From the NCBI GenBank assembly GCA_902778925.1, contig CACYZN010000006.1:1-52725 (forward strand): 52,725 nt of DNA. Reading direction: 5' to 3'. A program made the position numbers and the translations under genes. The notes beneath the pieces are model-generated. The model was not told the origin of the DNA, searched no databases, and saw only the letters and a program-made list of their open reading frames with translations. Position 1 is the first letter of the stretch. Each line of letters begins with the position of its first letter. Positions 8,315-15,350 of this stretch are shown here, one piece after another. Source of the DNA: an uncultured Bacteroidota bacterium (GTDB lineage: Bacteria; Bacteroidota; Bacteroidia; Bacteroidales; P3).

Positions 8315-8343
8315 TGTCGTAATTTTTATGTATATTTGCGACA
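8315..8343 (+). promoter_or_regulatory. Promoter and possible operator of the AbiE pair
   Basis: TATATTTG at 8331-8338 matches TAnnTTTG. It lies inside a short inverted repeat (tgtcg 8315-8319, cgaca 8339-8343). AbiEi antitoxins are known to bind inverted repeats in their own promoter, so autoregulation here is plausible but not shown. Confidence 0.45.
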
Positions 8344-8363
8344 AAAATAATATTAAATTATCA

Positions 8364-8972
8364 ATGCAAACGATTGAAAACAAAATATTAGCAATATTAA
8401 AAGGATGTGGCAGAGGTCGGGTTTTCTTTTCTTCGGATTTTTTATCTCAGGGAGAACCACGTTCGGTACTGAAAGCGCTGGAACGAATGACCAACGAGGA
8501 GAAAATTATCCGAGTGGCCAAGGGCATCTACTGTTATCCCAAAATCGACCATCGGCTGGGGTTGGGTGTCATATATCCGTCCATTGACGAGATTGCCCGA
8601 GCCGTTGCCCGTCGCGACAAAGCAAGGATTGTCCCTACTGGCGCACAGGCATTAAACCTTCTGGGATTGTCGGAACAAGTACCCATAAACGCTGTGTATC
8701 TTACCGACGGATCAGCAAGAAAACTGAAACTCTATGGCGAACGCGGTATCACATTCCAGCATACTGCCCCGAAAAATCTTGCCTTCTCGAACGAGCTGGC
8801 GATGCTTGTCACCTTTGCCTTGCGAGAGGTGGGTGCAGACGACGTGACCGAAGAGATGATTGTCTCCATTAACACGCTGATGCAACAGGAACCGAGGGAT
8901 CATGTCATGAAAGACATCGCCTTGATGCCCGAATGGATTGGGAAAATTGTGAGGAGAGCGTATGAAAAATAG
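8364..8972 (+). CDS. abiEi: AbiEi-type antitoxin / DUF6088 transcriptional regulator
   Basis: 202 residues from ATG 8364 (MQTIENKILAILKG), chosen because it lies just after the promoter; an upstream ATG at 8262 would include the promoter. The N-terminal 70 residues form a winged-helix-like region (VFFSSDFLSQG...VLKALERMTNEEKIIRVAKGIYCYP), followed by the AbiEi C-terminal domain (IVPTGAQALNLLGLS...VYLTDG). In the family it represses the operon and counters AbiEii. It overlaps the toxin gene by 11 bases, as expected for a coupled type IV pair. Confidence 0.85.
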   Translation: MQTIENKILAILKGCGRGRVFFSSDFLSQGEPRSVLKALERMTNEEKIIRVAKGIYCYPKIDHRLGLGVIYPSIDEIARAVARRDKARIVPTGAQALNLLGLSEQVPINAVYLTDGSARKLKLYGERGITFQHTAPKNLAFSNELAMLVTFALREVGADDVTEEMIVSINTLMQQEPRDHVMKDIALMPEWIGKIVRRAYEK

Positions 8973-9987
8973 TATTGTCTCGATGAACGACAATGACAAA
9001 GCACTGGTCATAATGCAGACAGCCCAACGTGTTGGGCTGCCGCCAACAGTGGTGGAGAAGGACTGGTGGGTAACAGCGGTGTTGAGGGCAATGCTGGGCA
9101 CTTCTTGCGCCGCTCATCTCAGCTTCAAGGGTGGCACATCTCTGTCGAAGGCATGGGGGCTGATAGAACGGTTCAGTGAGGATGTCGACCTTGCATTATC
9201 GCCAGCATTTTTCGACATAGAACCCACAACCAGAAGTCAACGGCTGAAACTAAGAAAGGAAAGCAGAGTGTATTTGACCAATATATTGTCGGCAGAGATT
9301 GCCGACCAGTTGAACGAAATGGGATCCGGCGATTTTGAAGTGGTGCCTGTAACGGTGGTCAAAACCAAAGATGGCGAGATGGAAATCGATGGGGACAAAG
9401 ACCCGACAGTGCTGCTTGTTAAATACACAAGCGTCCTCAACAACACGTTGCAATATGTCCAGCCCATGGTGAAACTGGAGATTAGCTGCCTTTCGATGTC
9501 AGCACCCACCGAAAGACGATTGATAACATCAATTATTGCACAACGGTTTCCACAAATAGAAAATGTCGATGCCATTGAGATGGCATCGGTTGTTCCCACA
9601 AGGACTTTTCTGGAGAAAGCTTTTTTGCTGAACGAAGAATACCAGAAACAGAAACCCAGAAGTATGCGTATGAGCCGTCATCTTTATGACTTGGAGCGAT
9701 TGATGGATACTCCCTTTGCGGAAATGGCGTTGAAAGATGCTGACTTGTACAAAGCCGTGATGGAACATCGCAGGGTCTTCTATGCTCTAAAACAAGTGGA
9801 TTACGACGCAAACAGCCCATCGCAGATACGTATTGTCCCCCCCATTGAGTGCTTGCCTGATTGGCAGGATGACTATGCCCAGATGCGCAAAACCTTTATC
9901 TACGGAGGTTCGTTGCCGTTTGATGAATTAATAGACCGTATAGGACAATTGCAGGAACGATTTCGCAGAGATATAACCTTCGCATAA
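8962..9987 (+). CDS. abiEii: AbiEii-type nucleotidyltransferase toxin
   Basis: 341 residues. The nucleotidyltransferase motif is clear: KGGTSLSK at 56-63 and SEDVDLAL at 72-79, with two acidic metal ligands (D74, D76). The family acts as a toxin that modifies cellular RNA with nucleotides and confers abortive infection or plasmid stabilisation. It overlaps abiEi by 11 bases; an internal ATG at 8983 is an alternative start. The pair lies between RHS remnants and has moderate AT content, consistent with acquisition. Confidence 0.88.
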   Translation: MKNSIVSMNDNDKALVIMQTAQRVGLPPTVVEKDWWVTAVLRAMLGTSCAAHLSFKGGTSLSKAWGLIERFSEDVDLALSPAFFDIEPTTRSQRLKLRKESRVYLTNILSAEIADQLNEMGSGDFEVVPVTVVKTKDGEMEIDGDKDPTVLLVKYTSVLNNTLQYVQPMVKLEISCLSMSAPTERRLITSIIAQRFPQIENVDAIEMASVVPTRTFLEKAFLLNEEYQKQKPRSMRMSRHLYDLERLMDTPFAEMALKDADLYKAVMEHRRVFYALKQVDYDANSPSQIRIVPPIECLPDWQDDYAQMRKTFIYGGSLPFDELIDRIGQLQERFRRDITFA

Positions 9988-10064
9988 TATAACCTGATTA
10001 GTTTCGTTAAATTTCTGTGAAAAAAAGTGTTAGCATAGGGCCAATCTTCTTCTACCATTCCGAC

Positions 10065-10148
10065 CTTTGCGCAAGTCGAGAGCAGAGCCAAGCGTGCTTG
10101 AGCTATGCCGAGACGAAGCAAAGCGTGCGAAGCAACCGCGTGGCCGCA
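10065..10148 (+). repeat. Palindromic element beta, copy 3
   Basis: 84 bases (28 codons), 12 longer than copy 2 and still in frame, at the same RHS site. The arm GCCGAGACG (10107-10115) pairs with CGTCTCGGC (10149-10157). Compared with copy 2 a T-A pair has become C-G, changing the host His codon to Arg. Confidence 0.7.
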
Positions 10149-10170
10149 CGTCTCGGCAGTGCCAGCTGGA

Positions 10171-10266
10171 AGAAAGAAAGGTTTGGTAAACCTTTCGCCA
10201 GCGAGCGAGCCGAAGAGGCGAGGAGCGGAATACAATATTGCTCCTCCCTCTCATTTACAAACTTCG
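10171..10266 (+). repeat. Palindromic element alpha, copy 4 (hybrid)
   Basis: Stem AAAGGTTT (10177-10184), loop GGT, AAACCTTT (10188-10195) as in copy 2, but the tail continues as in copy 3 (caatattgctcc...acaaac). It is a recombinant of the two. Confidence 0.75.
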
Positions 10267-10362
10267 GCGCCCGCTATATGGACCACGAGCTGATGACAAT
10301 ATGGCTGAGTGTGAACCCGATGCCCACAAGCTGCCCCCCTTCCTCCACCCCTAAGAATATTT

Positions 10363-10393
10363 CTTGCCATTCCAAAAAACATTCGTATCTTTA
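10363..10393 (+). promoter_or_regulatory. Candidate promoter of the membrane protein at 10490
   Basis: CTTG at 10363-10366, 19 bases, TATCTTTA at 10386-10393, one base off the consensus. It lies about 97 bases before the gene start. Confidence 0.45.
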
Positions 10394-10489
10394 CATTCTT
10401 TCAGCCCACGTTCGAGAACCGTCCTGACCAGACCCAATTCCACTAATCGTTCAGGCTGAGGAGCCGGTTTAATGCCTTACAAATTCATT

Positions 10490-10996
10490 ATGAATACAAT
10501 TCGCTTTACAAACCAGAAGAAGCTATGGGAGGTTGTTTTAAGATACTTTCTGTATCTGGCTTCCAGTGTCCTTGTTGTTGAATTATTAGTAATGCTGACG
10601 TTACTGGATCACCTTACTCTTAAACAGTTTGTCCTGTATGCTATGCCAGAAATATTGAAATATTTCGGAATACCAATATTTATACTCACTTTTTGGTATG
10701 GAGGTAGTAAGGTGATGTCTATCGAGTTCGATTATGACAATAAGGCTCTCTGTCTGTGGCATTATAACTGGTTGTTGTGCCGTAGACATAGACAGATTTC
10801 ATTCGAAAACCTAAGTTTTAAGGTCTATCATGTTTTCACTCCATTCTTGTTTTATAGGGTGACGTTGATACTAATATCTGATAAATGTGCCAAGCGTACA
10901 GTGGCCTTCACAAACGGATTGGGTTGGAAAAGAAAACAGGTAGATAAAATCGTTGATATGTTAAAAGAAATAAAAGAACCTGTTGCAGATTGGTAA
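10490..10996 (+). CDS. Small membrane protein, possible orphan immunity protein
   Basis: 168 residues from ATG 10490 (MNTIRFTNQKK); ATG 10472 is an alternative adding six residues. Two transmembrane segments lie at about 19-40 (YFLYLASSVLVVELLVMLTL) and 55-75 (ILKYFGIPIFILTFWYGG), followed by a soluble C-terminal part (IEFDYDNKALCLWHYNW ... KQVDKIVDMLKEIKE). I recognise no family. It follows an RHS remnant that has lost its toxin and precedes the fourth junction hairpin, the place held by immunity genes elsewhere in the array, so an orphan immunity gene is the best guess. Confidence 0.5.
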   Translation: MNTIRFTNQKKLWEVVLRYFLYLASSVLVVELLVMLTLLDHLTLKQFVLYAMPEILKYFGIPIFILTFWYGGSKVMSIEFDYDNKALCLWHYNWLLCRRHRQISFENLSFKVYHVFTPFLFYRVTLILISDKCAKRTVAFTNGLGWKRKQVDKIVDMLKEIKEPVADW

Positions 10997-11098
10997 ATCC
11001 CCACTCCTTGCTTTTGCCCAATAACCCTAAACCCTCCCGCGGCCAGAAAACAATTTCTTGCCGCGAGAGAACAGAGGAACATCAACTAATTGAAACGA

Positions 11099-11166
11099 CC
11101 TGCACATAAAACCGAAGGGGAAACCGCATTCAAACCGTGCGGTTTTACCCCTTCGTTTACACTGGG
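11099..11166 (+). repeat. RHS cassette-junction hairpin, copy 4
   Basis: Arms 11115-11128 and 11138-11153. The extra bases of the right arm are again unpaired, and the left arm has lost one T, which breaks the reading frame found in copies 1-3. No RHS core follows, so this looks like the worn right end of the array. Confidence 0.8.
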
Positions 11167-11801
11167 GTAGTTGGGAAAACAGTGGTCAAAGTTGTTGAGT
11201 AGACAGTGGTTAAGACAATGCTGCCGGCAGCAAACGGATGTTTGTATTTCTGTTCTTACATCAGCACCAGCTCTTGCGCGTGGTGGGCTTACTCTGTGGG
11301 GTACGTCGGAAGTACATAAGAAGTACATTATTGGCACCCTAGAAGCACCCTAGAAGCACCCTAGGAGTACCATAGAGTTGGTATAGAGATGGTATAGAGT
11401 TGGTATAGTGATAATCTAGGGATGGGAGTCCTCATATCTTGTTGAATGATGTATATTATTCGTAGAATAATATACATTGAAAAAATGACAGCGCCCTCCA
11501 CAGAACCAGCACCTTGATGCCTGCAGGCGTCTACCAGGTCAAAATCGACGACCTTGCGGACGGGCAGGGGGCCGACTTTGTCCATTTAGGCATTATGTGG
11601 CGCGGCGGTGTTCAACGGCAAGACCACCGCGGCCGCCCTCCGCGCCTTCTTACCTCATCTGACCAAGCATGGCGGGAACTGAGAGCCCGGCATGGGTGGC
11701 TGTGGATATCGAAGTTGAGGAAAAATTATCAGCCGTATACAATATCTTTAGTTAATTTGCGTTAATTTGACCAAATACTAACCAATTAAAACCTTAAAAC
11801 T
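11167..11801 (+). other. Gene-poor stretch with repeats and coding remnants
   Basis: No convincing gene. It contains short direct repeats (three 'caccctagaag'-like units about 11335-11365 and three 'atagag(t/a)tggt' units about 11372-11407), a relative of the 'gtacataagaag' intergenic palindromes near 11310, and a perfect 12-bp hairpin (11449-11460 with 11466-11477). From about 11500 to 11680 there are decayed coding pieces such as FNGKTTAAALRAF, read in a frame that is closed soon after. An 83-codon frame at 11514-11765 has no recognisable content. Confidence 0.6.
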
Positions 11802-12530
11802 ATGAAGATTTGTAACAAGATGTTTGCCGAATGTCTCGGTACATTCGTGCTGGTTCTGGGCGGCTGCGGTACCGCACTGTTTGGACATGTAGGTTTCCTC
11901 GGTGTGGCTATCGCCTTCGGCCTCACTGTCATCGCCATGGCCTATGGCATCGGCCACATCAGCGGCGCCCACCTCAACCCCGCCGTCTCGTTCGGAGTAT
12001 GGGTCAACGGCCGCATGTCGTTCAAGGATATGCTCTTCTACTGGGTGAGTCAGTGCGTGGGCGCCATCATCGCCGGTGCCCTGCTGCTCGTCATCTGGAA
12101 AGCTGCCGGTCTTGGCGCTACGGGTGTCTTCGCAGCCAACGGCTACGGCGCCGAGTTCGCCGCCGCTACGGGCAATGCCGACTACCTCAGCGTCAGCTGC
12201 GGTGGCGCTTTCCTCGTCGAAGCCCTTCTGACCTTTGTGTTCTTGATGGTGATCCTCGGCGTTACCGACGACCGCCACGCCAACGGTAAGTTTGCCGGTC
12301 TGGCCATCGGCCTCACCCTGGTGCTCATCCACCTCATCAGCATCCCGCTGACCAACACCAGCGTCAACCCCGCCCGCTCACTGAGCCAGGCCCTGTTCAG
12401 CAATGCTGACGGCTGGAACGCCTGCAGCCAACTGTGGCTCTTCATCGTCGCCCCGCTCGTGGGCGCCGCCCTAGCCGGCTTGGCCTACAAATGCCTCGGC
12501 GGTTGCTGCAAGTGCTGCAAGAAAGACTGA
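11802..12530 (+). CDS. aqpZ: Aquaporin, MIP family
   Basis: 242 residues. Both pore signatures are present: GAHLNPAVS with NPA at 59-61, and NTSVNPARS in the second half. Six membrane spans can be drawn. The type with HISGAH and the Arg after the second NPA fits a water-selective AqpZ rather than a glycerol facilitator. The C-terminus has an unusual Cys-rich tail (CLGGCCKCCKKD). It is a single gene; a terminator hairpin follows, shared with convergent mtaB. The GC-rich coding and lack of repeats mark the return to ordinary chromosome. Confidence 0.92.
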   Translation: MKICNKMFAECLGTFVLVLGGCGTALFGHVGFLGVAIAFGLTVIAMAYGIGHISGAHLNPAVSFGVWVNGRMSFKDMLFYWVSQCVGAIIAGALLLVIWKAAGLGATGVFAANGYGAEFAAATGNADYLSVSCGGAFLVEALLTFVFLMVILGVTDDRHANGKFAGLAIGLTLVLIHLISIPLTNTSVNPARSLSQALFSNADGWNACSQLWLFIVAPLVGAALAGLAYKCLGGCCKCCKKD

Positions 12531-12547
12531 TTCGGCACACGCTAAAC

Positions 12548-12589
12548 AAAAAAACAAGGGAGACATGCCAATGAGGTGTGTCTCCCTTG
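12548..12589. terminator. Shared bidirectional terminator, aqpZ and mtaB
   Basis: An 11-bp stem, 12555-12565 with 12579-12589. Read on the minus strand it is followed by seven T, so it serves mtaB best; on the plus strand the T run is weak. Confidence 0.7.
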
Positions 12590-12591
12590 CT

Positions 12592-13938
12592 TTATTCGTT
12601 CACGTTCAGTATGTTGTCTGTTGTCAGAGTGATGTTTTCGATTGTGTTGGCGAGTTTATCGTCATAGGGACGGCAGATTCGGATGTAGTTGTCGGTCCAG
12701 CCCAACATGTGGTAAGAAGTGGGAGGTGAGAGGTGTGAGTCTCCTTCTGTTTCACCTTTCACCTTTACCCTTTCTCCTTCCTCCCATAAGACAGGGCGGA
12801 CTTTGCCAAGTTGGCTGCCGATGAAGGCTCTGTGCTTACGCTCACTTAGTTCGAGAAGACGGGCGGTATGCTCGTGGCGCACGGGAACGGGTATCTTCTC
12901 GCCGAGGCGGAGGGCGGCGGTGCCGGGACGGTCGCTGTAGGTGAAAACGTGGAGGTAGGAGATGGGCAGCGAGTCGACGTATTCGAGCGTCTTCTGGAAT
13001 TCGGCCTCGGTCTCTCCGTTGAAGCCGGCCATGATGTCGGCAGCGATGCAGGCGTCGGGCATGACGGCCTTGACAGACTCCAACTTGGCGCGGTAGAGGG
13101 CGGTGTCGTAGCGGCGGTGCATGAGTTGTAACACATGGTCGGAACCGGCCTGCAATGGTATGTGGAAGTGGGGGAGGAAGGCGCGGCTATGGGCCACAAA
13201 GTCTATAATGTTGTCGGTGAGCAGATTGGGCTCGATGCTGGAGATTCGGTAGCGGAGGATACCTTCGATATTGTCCAAACCCTTGAGTAGGTCGAGGAAG
13301 CTCTCGCTATGCTGCTGTCCAAAGGTGCCGGTGTTGACGCCGGTGAGCACCACCTCCTTGGCTCCGCTGTCGGCTATGCGTCGGGCCATGCAGAGGGTCT
13401 CTTCGATGGTGGCGGAGTGTGAGCGGCCGCGCGCGAAGGGGATGGCACAGTAGGTGCAGAAATAGTCGCAGCCATCTTGTATCTTGAAGAATGTGCGCGT
13501 GCGGTCTTCACCCGAGTACTGTAGTTGGAAATTAGGAATTAGTAATGAGGAATTAGTAATTGTGGCGTCCGAGGACTGCGTAGCAGAATTTCTAATTTCT
13601 AATTCCTCATTCCTAATTATCTGCGGCAGCATATGCTTTCGATCGTTGCCTAGGACGAGGGTGACGCCAGGGATCTGCTCAATCTCGGGTGCCGCCACCT
13701 GCGCAAAGCAGCCGATGACGACAATCTGTGCGTCGGGGTTCTGTCGATGGGCCTGGCGGATGGCGTTGCGGCACTTCTTCTCGGCCACGGCGGTGACGGT
13801 GCAGGTGTTGACGATGTAGAGGTCGGCCCGATGATCCCACTCCACGACAGTATTGCCGTCGGCGGCGAGGCGTCGTAGCAGGTCGGAGGTCTCGGCGTAG
13901 TTCAACTTGCAGCCGAGGGTGTGTGCGGCAATGGTCAT
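12592..13938 (-). CDS. mtaB: tRNA ms2t6A37 methylthiotransferase MtaB
   Basis: 448 residues. The UPF0004 domain has its three cluster cysteines (C10 in LGCKLN, C46 in NTCTVT, C77 in IGCFAQ). The radical SAM triad CDYFCTYC holds C157, C161 and C164, followed by a C-terminal TRAM-like region. The enzyme adds a methylthio group to t6A37 of tRNAs reading ANN codons. Two stretches do not belong to the family, residues about 108-140 and 388-410. Both are translations of low-complexity repeats also found between genes (see separate entries) and keep the frame. They lie between domains and in the TRAM region, so activity may survive. Confidence 0.88.
   Translation of the reverse strand: MTIAAHTLGCKLNYAETSDLLRRLAADGNTVVEWDHRADLYIVNTCTVTAVAEKKCRNAIRQAHRQNPDAQIVVIGCFAQVAAPEIEQIPGVTLVLGNDRKHMLPQIIRNEELEIRNSATQSSDATITNSSLLIPNFQLQYSGEDRTRTFFKIQDGCDYFCTYCAIPFARGRSHSATIEETLCMARRIADSGAKEVVLTGVNTGTFGQQHSESFLDLLKGLDNIEGILRYRISSIEPNLLTDNIIDFVAHSRAFLPHFHIPLQAGSDHVLQLMHRRYDTALYRAKLESVKAVMPDACIAADIMAGFNGETEAEFQKTLEYVDSLPISYLHVFTYSDRPGTAALRLGEKIPVPVRHEHTARLLELSERKHRAFIGSQLGKVRPVLWEEGERVKVKGETEGDSHLSPPTSYHMLGWTDNYIRICRPYDDKLANTIENITLTTDNILNVNE
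12709..12777 (-). repeat. In-frame low-complexity insertion in mtaB, C-terminal part
   Basis: Codes residues about 388-410 (RVKVKGETEGDSHLSPPT). The DNA is made of 'ggtgagaggtg' and 'cacctttcaccttt' pieces, complementary to each other. The same type of text occurs between genes at 24834-24866 and 26906-26972. Confidence 0.6.
13519..13617 (-). repeat. In-frame palindromic insertion in mtaB, middle
   Basis: Codes residues about 108-140 (NEELEIRNSATQSSDATI). The DNA is a long imperfect inverted repeat: 'aattaggaattagtaatgag' on the left, 'ctcattcctaatt' and 'aatttctaatttctaatt' on the right. Similar aattc/attag text occurs between genes near 46790. Confidence 0.65.
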
Positions 13939-14006
13939 AAATGATGTTGGTAATGAGTGCGGTATCTTGTTGGGTAAGGAAGAATGTTTACTTTTTTTGA
14001 TTTTTA

Positions 14007-14038
14007 TTTGGTGGGTTTAGAAAAAGGTCGTATCTTTG
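14007..14038 (+). promoter_or_regulatory. Strong Bacteroidota promoter
   Basis: TTTG at 14007-14010, 20 bases, TATCTTTG at 14031-14038, a full consensus match. No plus-strand protein gene follows, which points to an RNA gene. Confidence 0.8.
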
Positions 14039-14042
14039 CAAA

Positions 14043-14183
14043 CGAGAAGAGACGATAGTGTGACTGAATAAACTACTGAAATATAACCTAAAAGGTTCTC
14101 CAGAATACCTTCTAAATTGTGGAATTTGTAATAGTGTTTAATGGAGGATGCGGGGCCAGGTCTTAGGCCCCGCGTCTTTTTTT
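14043..14183 (+). ncRNA. Candidate small RNA, about 140 nt
   Basis: It is bounded by a consensus promoter (14007-14038) and a strong terminator (14150-14183). The interval has no open frame of note and contains short hairpins (aacct-aaa-aggtt near 14087; aaatt-gtgg-aattt near 14114). It lies divergently from mtaB and tail to tail with the MORN gene. Size and isolation would fit 6S RNA or another Bacteroidales small RNA such as Bacteroidales-1, but I could not match it to a known fold by eye. Confidence 0.6.
14150..14183 (+). terminator. Intrinsic terminator of the candidate small RNA
   Basis: GCGGGGCC (14150-14157), 8-base loop, GGCCCCGC (14166-14173), then gtc and seven T. It ends 14 bases before the 3' end of the convergent MORN gene. 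Confidence 0.85.
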
Positions 14184-14196
14184 GTGCTTTGGTCTA

Positions 14197-15228
14197 CTAT
14201 TTCTTGTCGAGGGGGGAGTCGTCCTCGTATTGGCGGCTACGCACCATCTTGAGGCCGTCTTCGTCGGGGAAGATGTCGAAGTCGGGTTGTGGCTCAAGCA
14301 GCAATATTTCGCGGCCCTCGGAGTCTTTTCCAACGCCTTGCACACACTGCAGCGACACAAGGGTGCGGTTCTTGCGGTTGGCATAGGCAAAGATGTCGTT
14401 GCCGAGACGGTCGTAGACGTCGTCGGCGCTTTCGTGGCAGATACGTTTGGTGCCGTCGCGTAGTAGCAGGCTTACCTTGGCCTTGCCCATGGGAGCGAGA
14501 CAAACGATGTCGTATACCGACACGAACTCCTCGTTGGGAGTGAGCAGACGCACGCGGCGCTCGGTGAGTAGGCCATGGTTCCAGCGTTCGTCGACAGTGA
14601 GGGTGCCGTCCTCGTACAGACGGTTGTAGCCGTGCTTCAAGCCGCCGCTGTAGGTGCCTTGGCGCACCAGTTGGCCTTTGTCGTCATATTCTACCAGCTG
14701 GCCTTCCAGGCCGCCGTCGATATAGTTGCCGGTGATGTATCCACGGTCGCCGATGCGCTTCCACCAGCGACCATTGCGCCGGTTGTTGGCCCAAGTGGTA
14801 ACCTCGGCGGTGTCGCCGCCATGGTTGTAAATCACATGAATTCCCTCTTTGATGCCCATGCGGTAGGAGGCTTCTTTTACCAAACGACCGTCCTCGGCAT
14901 AGAAAAGCCAGCGGCCGTCGCGGTTGCGCTGGTTGTAGGTGCCGCGGGCCAACAGGTGGCCCTGTTCGTCGTAGGCCTCGTGGGTGCACACGCGGCCGGG
15001 TTCGCTGTAGGTGTTGCGCATGCGCACCGTGCCGTCGTGGTAGTAGTAGGTGAAGGTGCCGGTCTCAAGACCGTCTACAAAGTCGCCCTCGAATATCTTC
15101 GAGCCATCTTTATCGGTACGTATCCAGTGCCCCTGGCGGCGTCCCTGTTTGTCGAGTCGGTTTTGTGCCTCGGCCGACATATAAGTAAGTGTCAGCACGG
15201 CAGCAAAGAGAAGGATTGTTCTTTTCAT
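14197..15228 (-). CDS. Exported MORN-repeat protein
   Basis: 343 residues with a signal peptide (MKRTILLFAAVLTLTYMSAEAQ). Residues about 23-230 are a series of toxin_43/MORN-type units of the form 'G.....y..dG.l......y..G...G.w..Y' (GTFTYYYHDGTVRMRNTY, GRWLFYAEDGRLVKEASY, GLKHGYNRLYEDG). The last 110 residues are a separate unrecognised region. MORN proteins of this sort are common exported proteins of Bacteroidota without a defined role. It has no operon partner. The 3' end meets the candidate small RNA. Confidence 0.8.
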   Translation of the reverse strand: MKRTILLFAAVLTLTYMSAEAQNRLDKQGRRQGHWIRTDKDGSKIFEGDFVDGLETGTFTYYYHDGTVRMRNTYSEPGRVCTHEAYDEQGHLLARGTYNQRNRDGRWLFYAEDGRLVKEASYRMGIKEGIHVIYNHGGDTAEVTTWANNRRNGRWWKRIGDRGYITGNYIDGGLEGQLVEYDDKGQLVRQGTYSGGLKHGYNRLYEDGTLTVDERWNHGLLTERRVRLLTPNEEFVSVYDIVCLAPMGKAKVSLLLRDGTKRICHESADDVYDRLGNDIFAYANRKNRTLVSLQCVQGVGKDSEGREILLLEPQPDFDIFPDEDGLKMVRSRQYEDDSPLDKK

Positions 15229-15283
15229 CAGTAAGATTACTTTTGTTTTATTTGGTTGAATAACGCCCCTTTATATTTTTTAT

Positions 15284-15314
15284 TTTGACAGAATGAAAAA
15301 AAGATGTACTTTTG
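15284..15314 (+). promoter_or_regulatory. Promoter of the polyol/surface cluster
   Basis: TTTG at 15284-15287, 19 bases, TACTTTTG at 15307-15314, matching TTTG-N19-21-TAnnTTTG. The first gene starts 37 bases downstream. Confidence 0.75.
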
Positions 15315-15350
15315 CACCGCATTATCAATGAATAATAAATAATAAAGACA

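Larger units (their letters stand above)
10035..10427 (+). pseudogene. RHS core remnant fused at element alpha
   Basis: Starts at FFYHSD, carries element beta, then LGSASWKKERFGKPFASER..EEARSG, and jumps directly to IQYCSSLSFTNFGARYMDHE. Text normally between (VQHL...FTGKEKDEEK, about 180 bases) is missing exactly between the two alpha sites seen at 6214 and 6401. After LSVNPM the similarity to RHS stops within VDPMADKY. No toxin remains. Confidence 0.75.

Noticed and set aside
31-11166. A true integron
   Set aside because: Hairpins resemble attC only in general form; no integrase, no attI and the hairpin is translated, so only an analogy is claimed.
11514-11765. An 83-residue protein before the aquaporin
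   Set aside because: Other frames show decayed coding pieces; no family resemblance and no promoter or ribosome site.
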